This document shows positions 17,037 through 25,699 of a stretch of 64,000 bases of DNA, piece after piece. Below the pieces are notes generated by a model. The model searched no databases. It was not told where the DNA came from and was given only the letters and a program-made list of their open reading frames with translations. How positions within the stretch are numbered: position 1 is the stretch's first letter; every line of letters begins with the position of its first letter. Source of the DNA: Hyphomicrobiales bacterium (GTDB lineage: Bacteria; Pseudomonadota; Alphaproteobacteria; Rhizobiales; Devosiaceae); the NCBI GenBank assembly GCA_027487555.1, contig JAIYDI010000047.1, forward strand, positions 62,001 through 126,000. Direction: 5' to 3'. Made by a program: the position numbers and the translations under genes.

Positions 17037-17936
17037 ATGAAGACGCAAATGACGACGCGAAGAGCTCCGCTGCGCCTCAGCCTCGGCCGATTCATCACCT
17101 TCGCGACGCTGGGCTTCGCGGTGTGTTTCTACGGCATCCCGCTCCTCTGGCTGTTCATCGCAGGAACGCGCTCCGAAGCATCGCTCCTCACCGATCCACC
17201 CTTTGCCTTGGGCACCTGGGAAGCCTTCAGCCGCACCTGGGCCAATCTGACCAGCTACAACAATTTCCAGATTGTCACCTGGGCCACCAATTCGCTCATC
17301 TATGCAGTGGGCGGGGTGCTGCTCTCGCTCATCGCCTGTATCCCGGCCGGCTATGCGCTCGCCGCCTCGGAGTTTCCTGGCCGCAAGTTGATCCTCGTCC
17401 TGACACTCATCGCCATGATCACCCCCTCGACGGCGGTGGTGCTGCCGATCTTCCTCGAAATGAACCTGCTCGGGCTCAACAACACCTATGCCGGGCTCAT
17501 CCTCGCTTCCGGCTTCTTCCCGTTTGGGGTCTATCTGGCCTATGTCTACTTCTCGACCTCGCTGCCCAAGGGCGTGATGGATTCCGCCCGGGTCGATGGC
17601 GCCAACCGCTTCACGCTGTTCACCCGCATAGCGCTGCCGCTCGCCAAGCCGATCATCGCGCTCGTGGCATTCTTCAGCTTTCTCGCCATCTGGTCGAACT
17701 ACTTCCTGGCTTTCGTACTCCTCAGCGACGACCAGCTCTACAACCTGCCCGTGGGCCTCACGGCACTGGTCTCGGGTTCAGGCGCGCTCAGCAATTTGCC
17801 GTCCAACGACGTGCCCATCAAGAAGCCGGAGGTGGTGCTTGCCGCCATCCTGGTCGTCTTGCCAGTACTGGTGATCTTCCTCGTCGCACAGCGCTTCGTG
17901 CGCTCCGGCATGCTGTCGGGCGCAGAAAAGGGCTAG
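17037..17936 (+). CDS. Sugar ABC transporter permease (MalG/UgpE type)
   Basis: Second permease (299 residues), six predicted spans, with the EAA loop DSARVDGANRFTLFTRIALP. The ATG at 17037 lies eight bases past the previous stop, with TGAGGT as ribosome-binding site. It completes a standard two-permease, one-ATPase importer. The C-terminus VAQRFVRSGMLSGAEKG is typical of the family. Confidence 0.9.
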   Translation: MKTQMTTRRAPLRLSLGRFITFATLGFAVCFYGIPLLWLFIAGTRSEASLLTDPPFALGTWEAFSRTWANLTSYNNFQIVTWATNSLIYAVGGVLLSLIACIPAGYALAASEFPGRKLILVLTLIAMITPSTAVVLPIFLEMNLLGLNNTYAGLILASGFFPFGVYLAYVYFSTSLPKGVMDSARVDGANRFTLFTRIALPLAKPIIALVAFFSFLAIWSNYFLAFVLLSDDQLYNLPVGLTALVSGSGALSNLPSNDVPIKKPEVVLAAILVVLPVLVIFLVAQRFVRSGMLSGAEKG

Positions 17937-17998
17937 CGCGCATCCAGGAAAAACGGGGCCGCTCTTCCGGTTCGGAAGCGCAAAAAAACAAAGGCTAA

Positions 17999-18018
17999 GG
18001 CGGGCCAAAATGCCCGCC
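17999..18018 (+). other. Intercistronic stem-loop before the enolase-family gene
   Basis: GGCGGGC and GCCCGCC pair around CAAAAT. A second small stem (CTTCCG/CGGAAG, 17965-17979) precedes it. With no T-run, partial attenuation or transcript processing between transporter and enzyme is more likely than termination. Confidence 0.5.
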
Positions 18019-18040
18019 GCGATCTCAACTGGAGGATAAC

Positions 18041-19201
18041 ATGCAAATCACGGGGTTCACGGGCTGGCTGGTGGAGCATGACCCTGGTCCGCGCTTCATC
18101 TGGCGCGACGGCCTGCCCGGCTCGCATGGCGATATTGCCCCCGGCGAAAAGCCGCGCAAGGCGATCATCCGCATGGAGACGGATGCCGGCATCGCGGGCG
18201 TGATCGAGATGGGCCGAGGCGACGCGGTGCTCGACCTGCTGCGCCGACGCTTCTGGTGGTTTCTCGGCGAGAATCCGCTGCTCACCGAGCGCATGTTCCA
18301 CCTGATGTGGGAAATCGACCGCATCGAGGAAGTGCATATGCGCGTGCTCGGCATGCTCGACATGCTGTGCTGGGATGTGAAGTCGAAGCAGGCCAAGATG
18401 CCCGTCTATCAGTTGCTCGGCGGGCACAATCGCGTCGTTCCGGCCTATGCCTCGACCGTAACCTGGCCGACGATGGGCGAGTATGAGCGCTATATCAAGA
18501 TGAGCCGCGACGTGGGCTTCAAGGCGTTCAAGCTGCATGCCTGGGGCGATGTGAAGCGCGATATCGCGCTGTGCACGAACCTGCGCAAATGGGTCGGCCC
18601 CGATGCCGACCTGATGTTCGACGGGTCGGCCGGATGGGACTATGTCGAGGCGCTGGAATTCGGCAAGGCCATCCAGGATCTCGGCTTCCTCTGGTATGAA
18701 GAGCCGATGCGCGAGTTCTATCTCGGGTCCTATCGCAAGCTCTGCGACAAGCTCGATATCCCGGTGCTGGCCGCCGAAACGTCGGACGGCGTGCACTGGA
18801 ACATGGCGAGCTGGATCGAGGCGGGCGCGCTCGACATGGCGCGGGTCTCGACCTTCTACAAGGGTGGCTTTACCGGCGCGATGAAAGTAGCACATACGGC
18901 GCAGAGCTTCGGGATGCGGGCCCAGGTGCACGGCATGGGCATGGAGAACGCCCAGCTCTGCGCCGCCATCGCCAACAACGACTATTACGAGCAGCTGGTG
19001 ATGGACGAGGCGCAGATCATGGGCCTCAAGGATCTGGGGCCGCTTGCCATCGTCGACGGTAATCTGACCGTCACCGACGCGCCGGGCCTCGGCTACGACC
19101 ACGATTGGGCGGCGCTCGACAAGGTGGCGCTGGCGAAAGTGTCGGTGACCGAGCGGCTCGAACCCGCGCGGCCGCGGGGACGGTTCAATTCGAACAACTA
19201 A
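18041..19201 (+). CDS. Enolase-superfamily (mandelate racemase/muconate lactonizing type) enzyme, probable sugar-acid dehydratase
   Basis: Mg-dependent enzyme of 386 residues that abstracts a proton alpha to a carboxylate. The likely metal ligands are Asp in LMFDGSAGWD, Glu in WYEEPM and Glu in LAAETSDG. The active-site strand reads FKAFKLHAWGD, that is K-x-H rather than the K-x-K of mandelate racemase itself, and QVHGMGMENAQ provides a candidate His. GGAGGATAAC precedes the ATG. Placed last in a carbohydrate-transporter operon, it most likely dehydrates the imported sugar acid; racemase or lactonase activity cannot be excluded. Confidence 0.85.
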   Translation: MQITGFTGWLVEHDPGPRFIWRDGLPGSHGDIAPGEKPRKAIIRMETDAGIAGVIEMGRGDAVLDLLRRRFWWFLGENPLLTERMFHLMWEIDRIEEVHMRVLGMLDMLCWDVKSKQAKMPVYQLLGGHNRVVPAYASTVTWPTMGEYERYIKMSRDVGFKAFKLHAWGDVKRDIALCTNLRKWVGPDADLMFDGSAGWDYVEALEFGKAIQDLGFLWYEEPMREFYLGSYRKLCDKLDIPVLAAETSDGVHWNMASWIEAGALDMARVSTFYKGGFTGAMKVAHTAQSFGMRAQVHGMGMENAQLCAAIANNDYYEQLVMDEAQIMGLKDLGPLAIVDGNLTVTDAPGLGYDHDWAALDKVALAKVSVTERLEPARPRGRFNSNN

Positions 19202-19333
19202 GCGCCGCACATCGCCGTGGAAGATCCGCCGGGAGGGACCCCGGCGGATTCGCGTGGAGAACTGGCCGGTTGCAGTCGACCATACGTTAACGCGCTCATT
19301 TGTAAGATATCGCCGTCTCAAGGGCTAAGAGCG

Positions 19334-20824
19334 ATGTCGCAGCAGGTGGTCGTCACATTGTCGGAGGTTCTCGGTGCGCTCAGCTATGCACTCGACATCA
19401 CCGAGGGCCAGCCAGTCGGCCATAGCCTGCGCGCCTGTTGGATAGGCATGCATATCGGCAAGCGCATCGGGCTGGACGACGAGGCCCTGTCGGATCTCTA
19501 TTTCACCTTGCTGCTCAAGGATGTCGGTTGCAGCTCCAATGCAGCGCGCATCTGCAAGCTCTATCTGGCCGACGATCTTGGCTTCAAGCATGCCTATAAG
19601 GTGGTGGATACCAAGCTGCCGGAGGTGCTGCGCTTCCTGCTCGCGCACACGGCGAGCAAATCCGGCTTCGTCGAGCGTCTGCAGACGCTGGTCAACATTG
19701 CCCGGAATGGCGGCGAAATTTCGCGCGAGCTGATCGAGACCCGCTGCCAGCGCGGTGCCGAGATCGTGCGCAGCTTGCGGTTCTCGGAAGCCGTGGCGAC
19801 CGGTATCCTCGACCTCGACGAGCACTGGGACGGCACCGGCCAGCCACTTCGGCGCAGGGGCGAGACCATATCTCTGTTTGCCCGCATTGCGCTGCTCTCG
19901 CAGGTTGCGGATGTGTTCTTCATGCGCACTGGAATCGCGGGCGCCTTGCGCGAAGTGACGGAACGCAGCGGACGCTGGTTCGATCCGCAACTGGTGGACG
20001 CCCTGGTCGCCTATGTGGATGACACGCCTTTCTGGTCGACGCTCCTGGCGGATGATCTCGACCGAAAGGTCGCGGGGCTGGAACCCATCGCCATGGTGCG
20101 GCGGGTGGATGAGGACTATCTCGACGACATTGCAGCCGGCTTCGCCAAGGTTGTCGACGCCAAGAGCCCATTCACCGGCGGCCACAGCGAGCGTGTGTCG
20201 CTCTTCGCCGACCTGATTGCCGAAGAGCTGCACTATAGCGCGGCGCGGCGCCGCTGGCTCAAGCGCGCCGCCCTGCTTCACGATATCGGCAAGCTCGGTG
20301 TGTCGAACAGCATCCTCGACAAGAATGGCAAGCCCACCGACACGGAATGGGCGGAGATCCGTCGCCACCCCGAACTGGGCCGTCAGATCCTGTCGAGGAT
20401 TTCGGTGTTCTCCGACATGGCGCGCATTGCGGGCGATCATCATGAGCGCCTCGATGCGCGTGGCTATCCTGCGGCCCTGGCGAGTGATGAGATCGACCTC
20501 GATACCCGCATCGTTACTGCCGCCGACATCTTCGATGCGCTGACGGCGGATCGGCCCTACCGCAAGGCGATGGCCGTGCGCACCGCCTTCGAAGTCATGG
20601 AACGAGATGTCGGCACAGGCATAGACCCCACGGTGCTTGCCGCCCTGCAGCGCGGCTTCGTCCGCCTCGAAACAGTGGCGGCGCCTTTTCAGGGCGGCCG
20701 AGCGGTTGGGGGCGGCCCATCAGGCACGCCAGCGGTCAGAACGAATGCAAAGCGGACACCGGTGGACCCGGCGTCCGTTGGTGGGTCCAGACCATTTAAC
20801 GTTTCGCCTGAAACGTTGAAATGA
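19334..20824 (+). CDS. Tandem HD / HD-GYP domain phosphohydrolase
   Basis: Protein of about 496 residues with two HD-type halves. The N-terminal half has GHSLRACWIGMHIG and LLLKDVGCSSNA and ends with LDLDEHWDGTGQP. The C-terminal half carries a full HD-GYP set: GGHSERVSLFADLI, LLHDIGKLGVSNSI, GDHHERLDARGYP. HD-GYP domains typically hydrolyse cyclic di-GMP, so a signalling role is likely. In the first half KDVG replaces the HD pair (HDIG), so it may be regulatory rather than catalytic. The start at MSQQVVV is preferred; a longer frame runs upstream without conservation. The distal sequence after about residue 445 is low complexity. It converges with rtcB, with a dispersed repeat between. Confidence 0.85.
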   Translation: MSQQVVVTLSEVLGALSYALDITEGQPVGHSLRACWIGMHIGKRIGLDDEALSDLYFTLLLKDVGCSSNAARICKLYLADDLGFKHAYKVVDTKLPEVLRFLLAHTASKSGFVERLQTLVNIARNGGEISRELIETRCQRGAEIVRSLRFSEAVATGILDLDEHWDGTGQPLRRRGETISLFARIALLSQVADVFFMRTGIAGALREVTERSGRWFDPQLVDALVAYVDDTPFWSTLLADDLDRKVAGLEPIAMVRRVDEDYLDDIAAGFAKVVDAKSPFTGGHSERVSLFADLIAEELHYSAARRRWLKRAALLHDIGKLGVSNSILDKNGKPTDTEWAEIRRHPELGRQILSRISVFSDMARIAGDHHERLDARGYPAALASDEIDLDTRIVTAADIFDALTADRPYRKAMAVRTAFEVMERDVGTGIDPTVLAALQRGFVRLETVAAPFQGGRAVGGGPSGTPAVRTNAKRTPVDPASVGGSRPFNVSPETLK

Positions 20825-20833
20825 CTGAAGCCT

Positions 20834-20895
20834 TTGTTTTGTCGTGCCTCCTGCGCGGGAGTCTACTGCAACTCTTCCTGGAAGCGCTTTAGCGC
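20834..20895. repeat. Dispersed intergenic element, copy 2 (supplies the rtcB stop codon)
   Basis: Head TTGTTTTGTCG and tail CTTCCTGGAAGCGCTTTAGC match copy 1 at 3917 and the tail of the 38.8-kb copy. Read leftwards, the TTA inside its CTTTAG tail is the TAA stop of rtcB. Confidence 0.6.
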
Positions 20896-22271
20896 CGCTT
20901 GGTGCGCCACGGTGCATCGGCTTCCCAATCGCCGGCCATGATGCAGCCGAAGGGCAGCACCTCGTCGACCACCTCCGCCAGGTCGAAAGTCTCGATCTGG
21001 CGGCGAACCGCGGCGGCGTTCTTGTACGCGCTGGGCAGTTCCGAAACATCGGTCTTGCCCAGGAAGAAGCGGGCGTCGATGCCGCGGGTTTCGGCAGCGA
21101 AGATCTCCGCATCGGTCCGCCCGGCCTGCATCCGCTTGTGCTGCGAGCGCGAGAAGTTGCGCCCGGCGCCATGTGGCGAGAAGCCGAGGCCATGCGGCGC
21201 GTTCCTCCCCCGCACGATCAGCACCGGCTCCGCCATGTTGAGCGGAATCAGCGTCAGGTCGGTGGCGTCCTCGGCCCAGTTGTCGAAGGCCGGTGTCGCT
21301 CCCTTGCCGTGGTAGAACAATCCGTCAGCCTTGCGGAAGACGAAGTTGTGCTCGTTCCAGAACCGATCCGCCGCCTTCGCGGCCAGCACCTCGGCGGCGG
21401 CATCGTGGATGGCCAGATGGTTGGCCTTGGTCCAGGCGCGGATCACCTGCAAAGCCTCCCAATAGGTATCGCCATCCTGTGTGTCGGCCGGAATCCAGGC
21501 ATTGTCCTTCAGGGTTTCGGGCGACAACTCGCGACGATAACGGTCGGCGAGCTTCATCCCCCGGTCATAGAGCCGGGCCCCCGGTGCACGCGAACCGTGA
21601 TGGGTGACAAGTGCAGTGGCGCCGGTCGACTTCAGCGTGCCCACATAGGCGAAGTGGTTGCCGTCGCCCTGCGTGCCGAAATGCTCGATTGCCGGACTGA
21701 TGCTGTCTTTAAGCAAGGCGTTTGCGTCGAAGCGGGCGAGGAGCTCGGTAGACGGCCGCCACTGCTTGCCCCGCTGCCGCCCTCCCGGGCCGAAATGCGT
21801 CACCGCATGCACGGCGTCGAGCAATGCCTTGGGCGATACATCCGTAAAGACCGATATCGCCATCGAGCAGCAGATATCGGCCGAATGCATTCCGGGATGG
21901 ATCGCCTCGGACGCTACCACACCGCCCACCGGAATGGTCCCCGAGGGGCCCGAGGGGCAGGCATCGGGCATGATGGCGCCGGCACGCACCACGGGGGTGC
22001 GCATCAGTTCCGCCATGCCGGCGGCAACTTTGGCGACATTCTCGGCCGCCTCGGGGCCGTCGGCCTCGATATTGGCAAAGAACGCCAGCGCGTCGCGGGC
22101 GCGCAGCGGTGCGGCCGGCGGCGGCAAGAAGCTGCGCGCAACCTCCATCGCCTCGTCATGGCTTCCACCTTGCTCCAGCACCGCGTTGGCAGCCCGCAAT
22201 GCCTCGCCGAACCACTTGCCCTGCGGCAACCCGGCATCGATCAAATCCTGTCCACTCATTATCTCGGTCAT
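20889..22271 (-). CDS. rtcB: RNA-splicing ligase RtcB
   Basis: GTP- and Mn-dependent RNA ligase that joins 2',3'-cyclic phosphate or 3'-phosphate ends to 5'-OH ends, used in RNA repair. With the start at 22271 (MTEIMSGQDL) it has 460 residues. Metal and nucleotide motifs are visible: HPGMHSADICCSM, FGTQGDGNHFAYVG, THHGSRAPGARLYDRG, WNEHNFVF, and SPHGAGRNFSRSQ, which holds the guanylated His. The frame stays open upstream to MANTSVFAAT, but that stretch coincides with a strong RNA structure, so I treat it as leader. It is transcribed from a sigma-54-type promoter at 22474-22489 and divergent from its activator gene rtcR. No rtcA is seen nearby. Confidence 0.93.
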   Translation of the reverse strand: MTEIMSGQDLIDAGLPQGKWFGEALRAANAVLEQGGSHDEAMEVARSFLPPPAAPLRARDALAFFANIEADGPEAAENVAKVAAGMAELMRTPVVRAGAIMPDACPSGPSGTIPVGGVVASEAIHPGMHSADICCSMAISVFTDVSPKALLDAVHAVTHFGPGGRQRGKQWRPSTELLARFDANALLKDSISPAIEHFGTQGDGNHFAYVGTLKSTGATALVTHHGSRAPGARLYDRGMKLADRYRRELSPETLKDNAWIPADTQDGDTYWEALQVIRAWTKANHLAIHDAAAEVLAAKAADRFWNEHNFVFRKADGLFYHGKGATPAFDNWAEDATDLTLIPLNMAEPVLIVRGRNAPHGLGFSPHGAGRNFSRSQHKRMQAGRTDAEIFAAETRGIDARFFLGKTDVSELPSAYKNAAAVRRQIETFDLAEVVDEVLPFGCIMAGDWEADAPWRTKRR

Positions 22272-22463
22272 CTTCTGCTCATTTCTCGACCGCGGGTTCC
22301 CGGCCGTCCTTGCCCGCCGGAGGCTCGGCACGCCGCGCCCCTGGGCACCTGCATGGGGCAGGAGCTCGCAGGCCGTGGGTGTTTCGTGCCTGGCCTCCGG
22401 CGGGCCTTTGGTCGCCGCAAACACGGATGTGTTTGCCATCGGTCTTTCGTCCTTCACTTCACT
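22272..22463 (-). other. Structured leader RNA upstream of rtcB
   Basis: Between the predicted sigma-54 start (about 22463) and the rtcB ATG lie two strong hairpins. The first is an 8-bp stem, GCAAACAC/GTGTTTGC, with a 4-base loop (22417-22436). The second is a long-range element: a perfect 13-bp stem between 22312-22324 (GCCCGCCGGAGGC) and 22393-22405, a 2x2 internal loop, a further 6 bp (22327-22332 with 22385-22390), and an inner arm with CCTGC/GCAGG pairing. Other bacterial rtcB operons are known to carry Y RNA or tRNA-like genes, so a repair substrate or regulatory RNA is conceivable. An in-frame N-terminal extension of RtcB is the competing explanation. Confidence 0.5.
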
Positions 22464-22473
22464 CCACCCATAG

Positions 22474-22489
22474 TGCAGGCACCGTGCCA
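22474..22489 (-). promoter_or_regulatory. Sigma-54 promoter of rtcB
   Basis: On the minus strand TGGCACGGTGCCTGCA matches the sigma-54 consensus TGGCACG-N4-TTGCA with a single change (CTGCA). It sits about 200 bases upstream of the rtcB start and next to the gene for RtcR, a sigma-54-dependent activator, so the assignment is well supported. Confidence 0.85.
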
Positions 22490-22611
22490 GACTGGCGGGC
22501 AACCACCTTAGGCGAAAGCAAAAAACGTTTATCATTATGATTATATTGGACAAAAATCTCAGGGTGGCTGGATTGTCTGCTTCGATCGATGTTGCTCTCG
22601 CCCATAAAATT

Positions 22612-22627
22612 CGATATGAAGATATCG
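22612..22627. promoter_or_regulatory. Candidate RtcR enhancer site
   Basis: CGATAT-GAAG-ATATCG is a perfect 6-base inverted repeat lying about 125-150 bases upstream of the rtcB sigma-54 promoter, the usual distance for an enhancer-binding protein. It is also just 23 bases before the rtcR start, so it could serve autoregulation. The surrounding 22514-22649 stretch is AT-rich. Confidence 0.45.
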
Positions 22628-22649
22628 TACATTATATTTTGGGATAAAC

Positions 22650-24275
22650 ATGCGGCGGCGTGTCGCCATCGGCGTGCTCGGCACGACACTCGATTCCGGC
22701 AAAGGCGAGGAGCGCTGGCTGAAGTGGCGTCCGACCGTCGCCCTCTGCCAGCAAGAGAAGCTGTTCATTGACCGGCTGGAACTGCTGGTCGATTCAGGTG
22801 CGCAGGCGCTTGCCGATCGTGTCATCGAAGATATCGGTCAGGTCGCACCTGGCACCGAGGTGCGCTGCCATGACCTGACCCTGAAGGACCCATGGGATTT
22901 CTCGGAGGTCTATACGAGCCTCCGAGACTTCGCTCACCGCTACGAGTTCGACCCGGAGCGCGAGGACTACCTCGTCAACATCACGACGGGCACGCATGTC
23001 GTACAGATCTGCTGGTTCCTGCTCACCGAGTCCCGCTTCATTCCCGGCCGCCTGCTCCAACTCTCTCCGCCGCGTCGCGCCGGCCGCCGGGACGAGGATT
23101 TCACCGGCCACCACGCGATCATCGATCTCGATCTGTCGCGCTACGATGCCATTGCGACGCGCTTCGCCGCGGAGCGACGCGAAGCAACGGCGTTCCTCAA
23201 GTCTGGCATCGCGACGCGCAACGCCGCCTTCAACGACATGATCGACGAGATCGAGAAGGTGGCGATCAGGTCCCGCGCGCCCGTACTGCTTACCGGCCCC
23301 ACTGGCGCAGGAAAGTCGCACCTGGCGCGCCGCATCTATGAACTGAAGAAGGCGCAGCGCCAGGTGAGCGGCGCCTTTGTCGAGGTAAACTGCGCCACCC
23401 TGCGCGGCGACCAGGCGATGTCTAGCCTGTTCGGCCATGTCCGCGGTGCCTTCACCGGTGCGCAAACCGAACGCGCCGGGCTGATGCGGAGCGCCGACAA
23501 CGGCATGCTGTTTCTCGACGAAATCGGCGAGCTCGGGCTGGACGAACAAGCCATGTGCCTGCGCGCCATCGAAGAAAAACGCTTCCTGCCCATGGGCTCG
23601 GACCGTGACGTGTTCTCTGATTTTCAACTGATCGCCGGCACCAATCGCAACCTTGCGATCAGCGTGCGGGAAGGCCGTTTCCGCGAGGACCTGTTCGCAA
23701 GGCTCAATCTCTGGACGTTCGCACTGCCACCGCTCGCCGACCGTCGCGAGGATATCGAGCCCAATCTCGATTTCGAGCTACGTCGCTTTGCCGAGCGTGA
23801 GGGCCGCAATGCGACCTTCAACCGAGAGGCTCGCTTGCGCTATCTCGGTTTTGCCCTGAGCCCCGTCGCGCGATGGACAGCCAACTTCCGCGATCTGGCT
23901 GCCTCCGTAACCCGCATGTCGACGCTGGCGCCCGAGGGGCGCATCAACCAGGCGACGGTCGCTGCGGAGATCGCCCGGCTTGAGCGGCTCTGGGCAGACG
24001 ACGGCCGAGGCGTTGATGCCGAACTTCTTGCCGAAGTGTTCGGCGCCGCGGCCGAGACGATCGATCCCTTCGATCGCGTACAGGTTGCGGAGGTCATCAG
24101 GATCTGTCGGCAGAGCCCTACGGCCAGCGCAGCCGGACGGATGCTCTTCGCCGTATCGCGATTGCACAAGACCAGCAGCAACGACGCCGACCGCCTGCGG
24201 AAGTACCTCGCGCGCTTCGGCACGGATTTCGACGCCGTCCAGGTCCAGCGGTCCGCGCCGCGCGGCTCGCGCTGA
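22650..24275 (+). CDS. rtcR: RtcR, sigma-54-dependent activator with N-terminal CARF domain
   Basis: Activator of rtcB (541 residues). The N-terminal 180 residues form the RtcR sensor, a CARF-type Rossmann domain (VAIGVLGTTLDSGKG at the start, LVNITTGTHVVQICWFLL). The central AAA+ domain has Walker A LTGPTGAGKSHLARR, the sigma-54-contacting loop GAFTGAQTERAG, Walker B GMLFLDEIGELGL and the arginine region RFREDLFARLNLW. The C-terminus holds a Fis-type helix-turn-helix (FDRVQVAEVIRICRQSPTASAAGRML). CARF domains bind cyclic or linear oligonucleotide signals, so an RNA-end-derived ligand is expected. It is divergent from rtcB. The start codon has only a weak ribosome-binding site (GGGATAAAC). 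Confidence 0.93.
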   Translation: MRRRVAIGVLGTTLDSGKGEERWLKWRPTVALCQQEKLFIDRLELLVDSGAQALADRVIEDIGQVAPGTEVRCHDLTLKDPWDFSEVYTSLRDFAHRYEFDPEREDYLVNITTGTHVVQICWFLLTESRFIPGRLLQLSPPRRAGRRDEDFTGHHAIIDLDLSRYDAIATRFAAERREATAFLKSGIATRNAAFNDMIDEIEKVAIRSRAPVLLTGPTGAGKSHLARRIYELKKAQRQVSGAFVEVNCATLRGDQAMSSLFGHVRGAFTGAQTERAGLMRSADNGMLFLDEIGELGLDEQAMCLRAIEEKRFLPMGSDRDVFSDFQLIAGTNRNLAISVREGRFREDLFARLNLWTFALPPLADRREDIEPNLDFELRRFAEREGRNATFNREARLRYLGFALSPVARWTANFRDLAASVTRMSTLAPEGRINQATVAAEIARLERLWADDGRGVDAELLAEVFGAAAETIDPFDRVQVAEVIRICRQSPTASAAGRMLFAVSRLHKTSSNDADRLRKYLARFGTDFDAVQVQRSAPRGSR

Positions 24276-24361
24276 GGTCTGCTCCCGGAGCGCCGCAAGC
24301 AGAGATGACGGAGGGCTGGCGCCGGGGCGCCAAAGTGCGAAGGCCGGACTGTCTCCTCGGT

Positions 24362-24560
24362 TCAATCGGACCGTGAATCCGACCTGCGCATCCGCGTCAG
24401 CCGCTCGCCGGCCATTTGCAACCGAAACACATCCGCCCTCGCTGCGGCTCGCCGGTGCAACAGCAGGGAGCCTGTGGCATGGCGGTCGAGCAGGACTAGG
24501 TCGGCGCGCGTGCCGACTATTGGTCCTGGATAGCACACTGTTCCCGCAACACCCCACTTG
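24362..24560 (-). pseudogene. Possible amidohydrolase C-terminal remnant in an eroded stretch
   Basis: The 613 bases between rtcR and the cyclo-ligase gene contain no convincing intact gene. On the minus strand a short segment reads GTRADLVLLDRHATGS, resembling the closing strand of amidohydrolase-superfamily enzymes (G-x-x-ADLVVLD). The frame around it lacks any other conserved motif. It may be a decayed fragment or a chance match. Confidence 0.22.
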
Positions 24561-24888
24561 CGGGCCGGTCTGGCTTGATGTGAATTGACCGTTGGGAGGG
24601 GTAGAAAGGCGACTATGCCGTCCCCTTTACAACGGAGACCCGCGACTTGGACCTCGAGCAATTGCGGGTGCTGGAAGTTCGGATTGAAGAACCAGGCGTT
24701 TTGCGCCTGGCGACGCTGCAGCGCCGGAGCCAACCCGGGATATCGGTGGCACTGAAGCGGTCGCGGCAGCCGTTCGCCCCTCCGCCGCGGAAGTTTTTCA
24801 TGCCGACCATATCGCTGAGAGAGCGGTCAGACGGGCTGCCGCTTGCCCACCGCGACTGACCCCACCTACACATGATGAGGACCTTTGA

Positions 24889-25659
24889 ATGAGCGCAGAT
24901 GGACGGTGGGCCGGTCGCAGCCCGAAAAAGGATGAGGTACGGGCCTCCGTTTGGGCCGATCTGATTACCCAAGGGGTCGCGGTCGGCCCGACCGTGAGCA
25001 CCATCCCCAACTTCGTCGGCGCCGAGATGGCCGCCTGGCGGATCACGCAACTGGACGCCTGGAAGCGCGCCAAGACGGTGAAATGCAACCCGGACCCACC
25101 GCAAATTCCGCTCAGGCTGCAGGCGCTTTACCAGGGCAAGCTGCTGTTCTGCCCAGTGCCGGAACTCGTGAAGGACTTCCCCTATATCAAGCTGGACCCC
25201 GACAAGCTCGCCAGGAAGGGTGTGACCTTCGAGCTCGCCGCCACCCACCAAGGCTATATGGAGCATGGTGAACGCATCGAGTTCGAGGATGTGCCGGCAC
25301 TGGATTTCTGCATCTGCGGTTCGGTCGCTGTATCGCGCAGCGGCGGTCGCACCGGCAAGGGCGCGGGCTTTGCCGATCTCGAGACCGGCATTTTCCGCGA
25401 ACTGGGCACGATTGGCGCCGATACCCCGATCGTCACAACGGTGCATTCGGTCCAGTTGGTGCCCGACGAGATGATGGTGATGGAGCCACATGACAGCCCG
25501 CTCGACTATATCGCGACAGAGTCCGAATTGATCGCGACCGGCAATACCATGACCCGGCCACCCGGCGTCGCCTGGGATCGTGTGCAGCCGGACCAGTTCG
25601 CGTCGATCCCGTTCCTTTCGACCCTCAGGCACCGGATGATCGCCCGCGTCAGATCGTAG
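24889..25659 (+). CDS. 5-formyltetrahydrofolate cyclo-ligase family protein
   Basis: Protein of 256 residues related to methenyl-THF synthetase, which converts 5-formyl-THF to 5,10-methenyl-THF using ATP. The best markers are GGRTGKGAGFADLETG, matching the family signature G-R-x-G-x-G-x-G-(Y/F)-x-D, and the basic N-terminal region VRASVWADLI. It is longer than the classic 190-residue enzyme and belongs to the longer subgroup. GAGGACC precedes the ATG. It stands alone between two eroded stretches, so there is no operon context. Catalytic competence of the longer subgroup is less established, hence the family-level call. Confidence 0.78.
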   Translation: MSADGRWAGRSPKKDEVRASVWADLITQGVAVGPTVSTIPNFVGAEMAAWRITQLDAWKRAKTVKCNPDPPQIPLRLQALYQGKLLFCPVPELVKDFPYIKLDPDKLARKGVTFELAATHQGYMEHGERIEFEDVPALDFCICGSVAVSRSGGRTGKGAGFADLETGIFRELGTIGADTPIVTTVHSVQLVPDEMMVMEPHDSPLDYIATESELIATGNTMTRPPGVAWDRVQPDQFASIPFLSTLRHRMIARVRS

Positions 25660-25699
25660 CCCACACGCGACCAGACTGCGGCGGGCGAAAACCTTGAGA

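Noticed and set aside
22272..22385. N-terminal extension of RtcB from an upstream ATG
   Set aside because: The extra residues are not typical of RtcB and coincide with strong RNA stems; the 22271 start gives the standard N-terminus. Kept as the main alternative.
20844..22511. Rightward 555-codon open frame
   Set aside because: Antisense shadow of rtcB.
22650..23200. CRISPR-type III association suggested by the CARF domain
   Set aside because: No repeats, cas genes or ring nuclease nearby; the CARF domain is the normal RtcR sensor.
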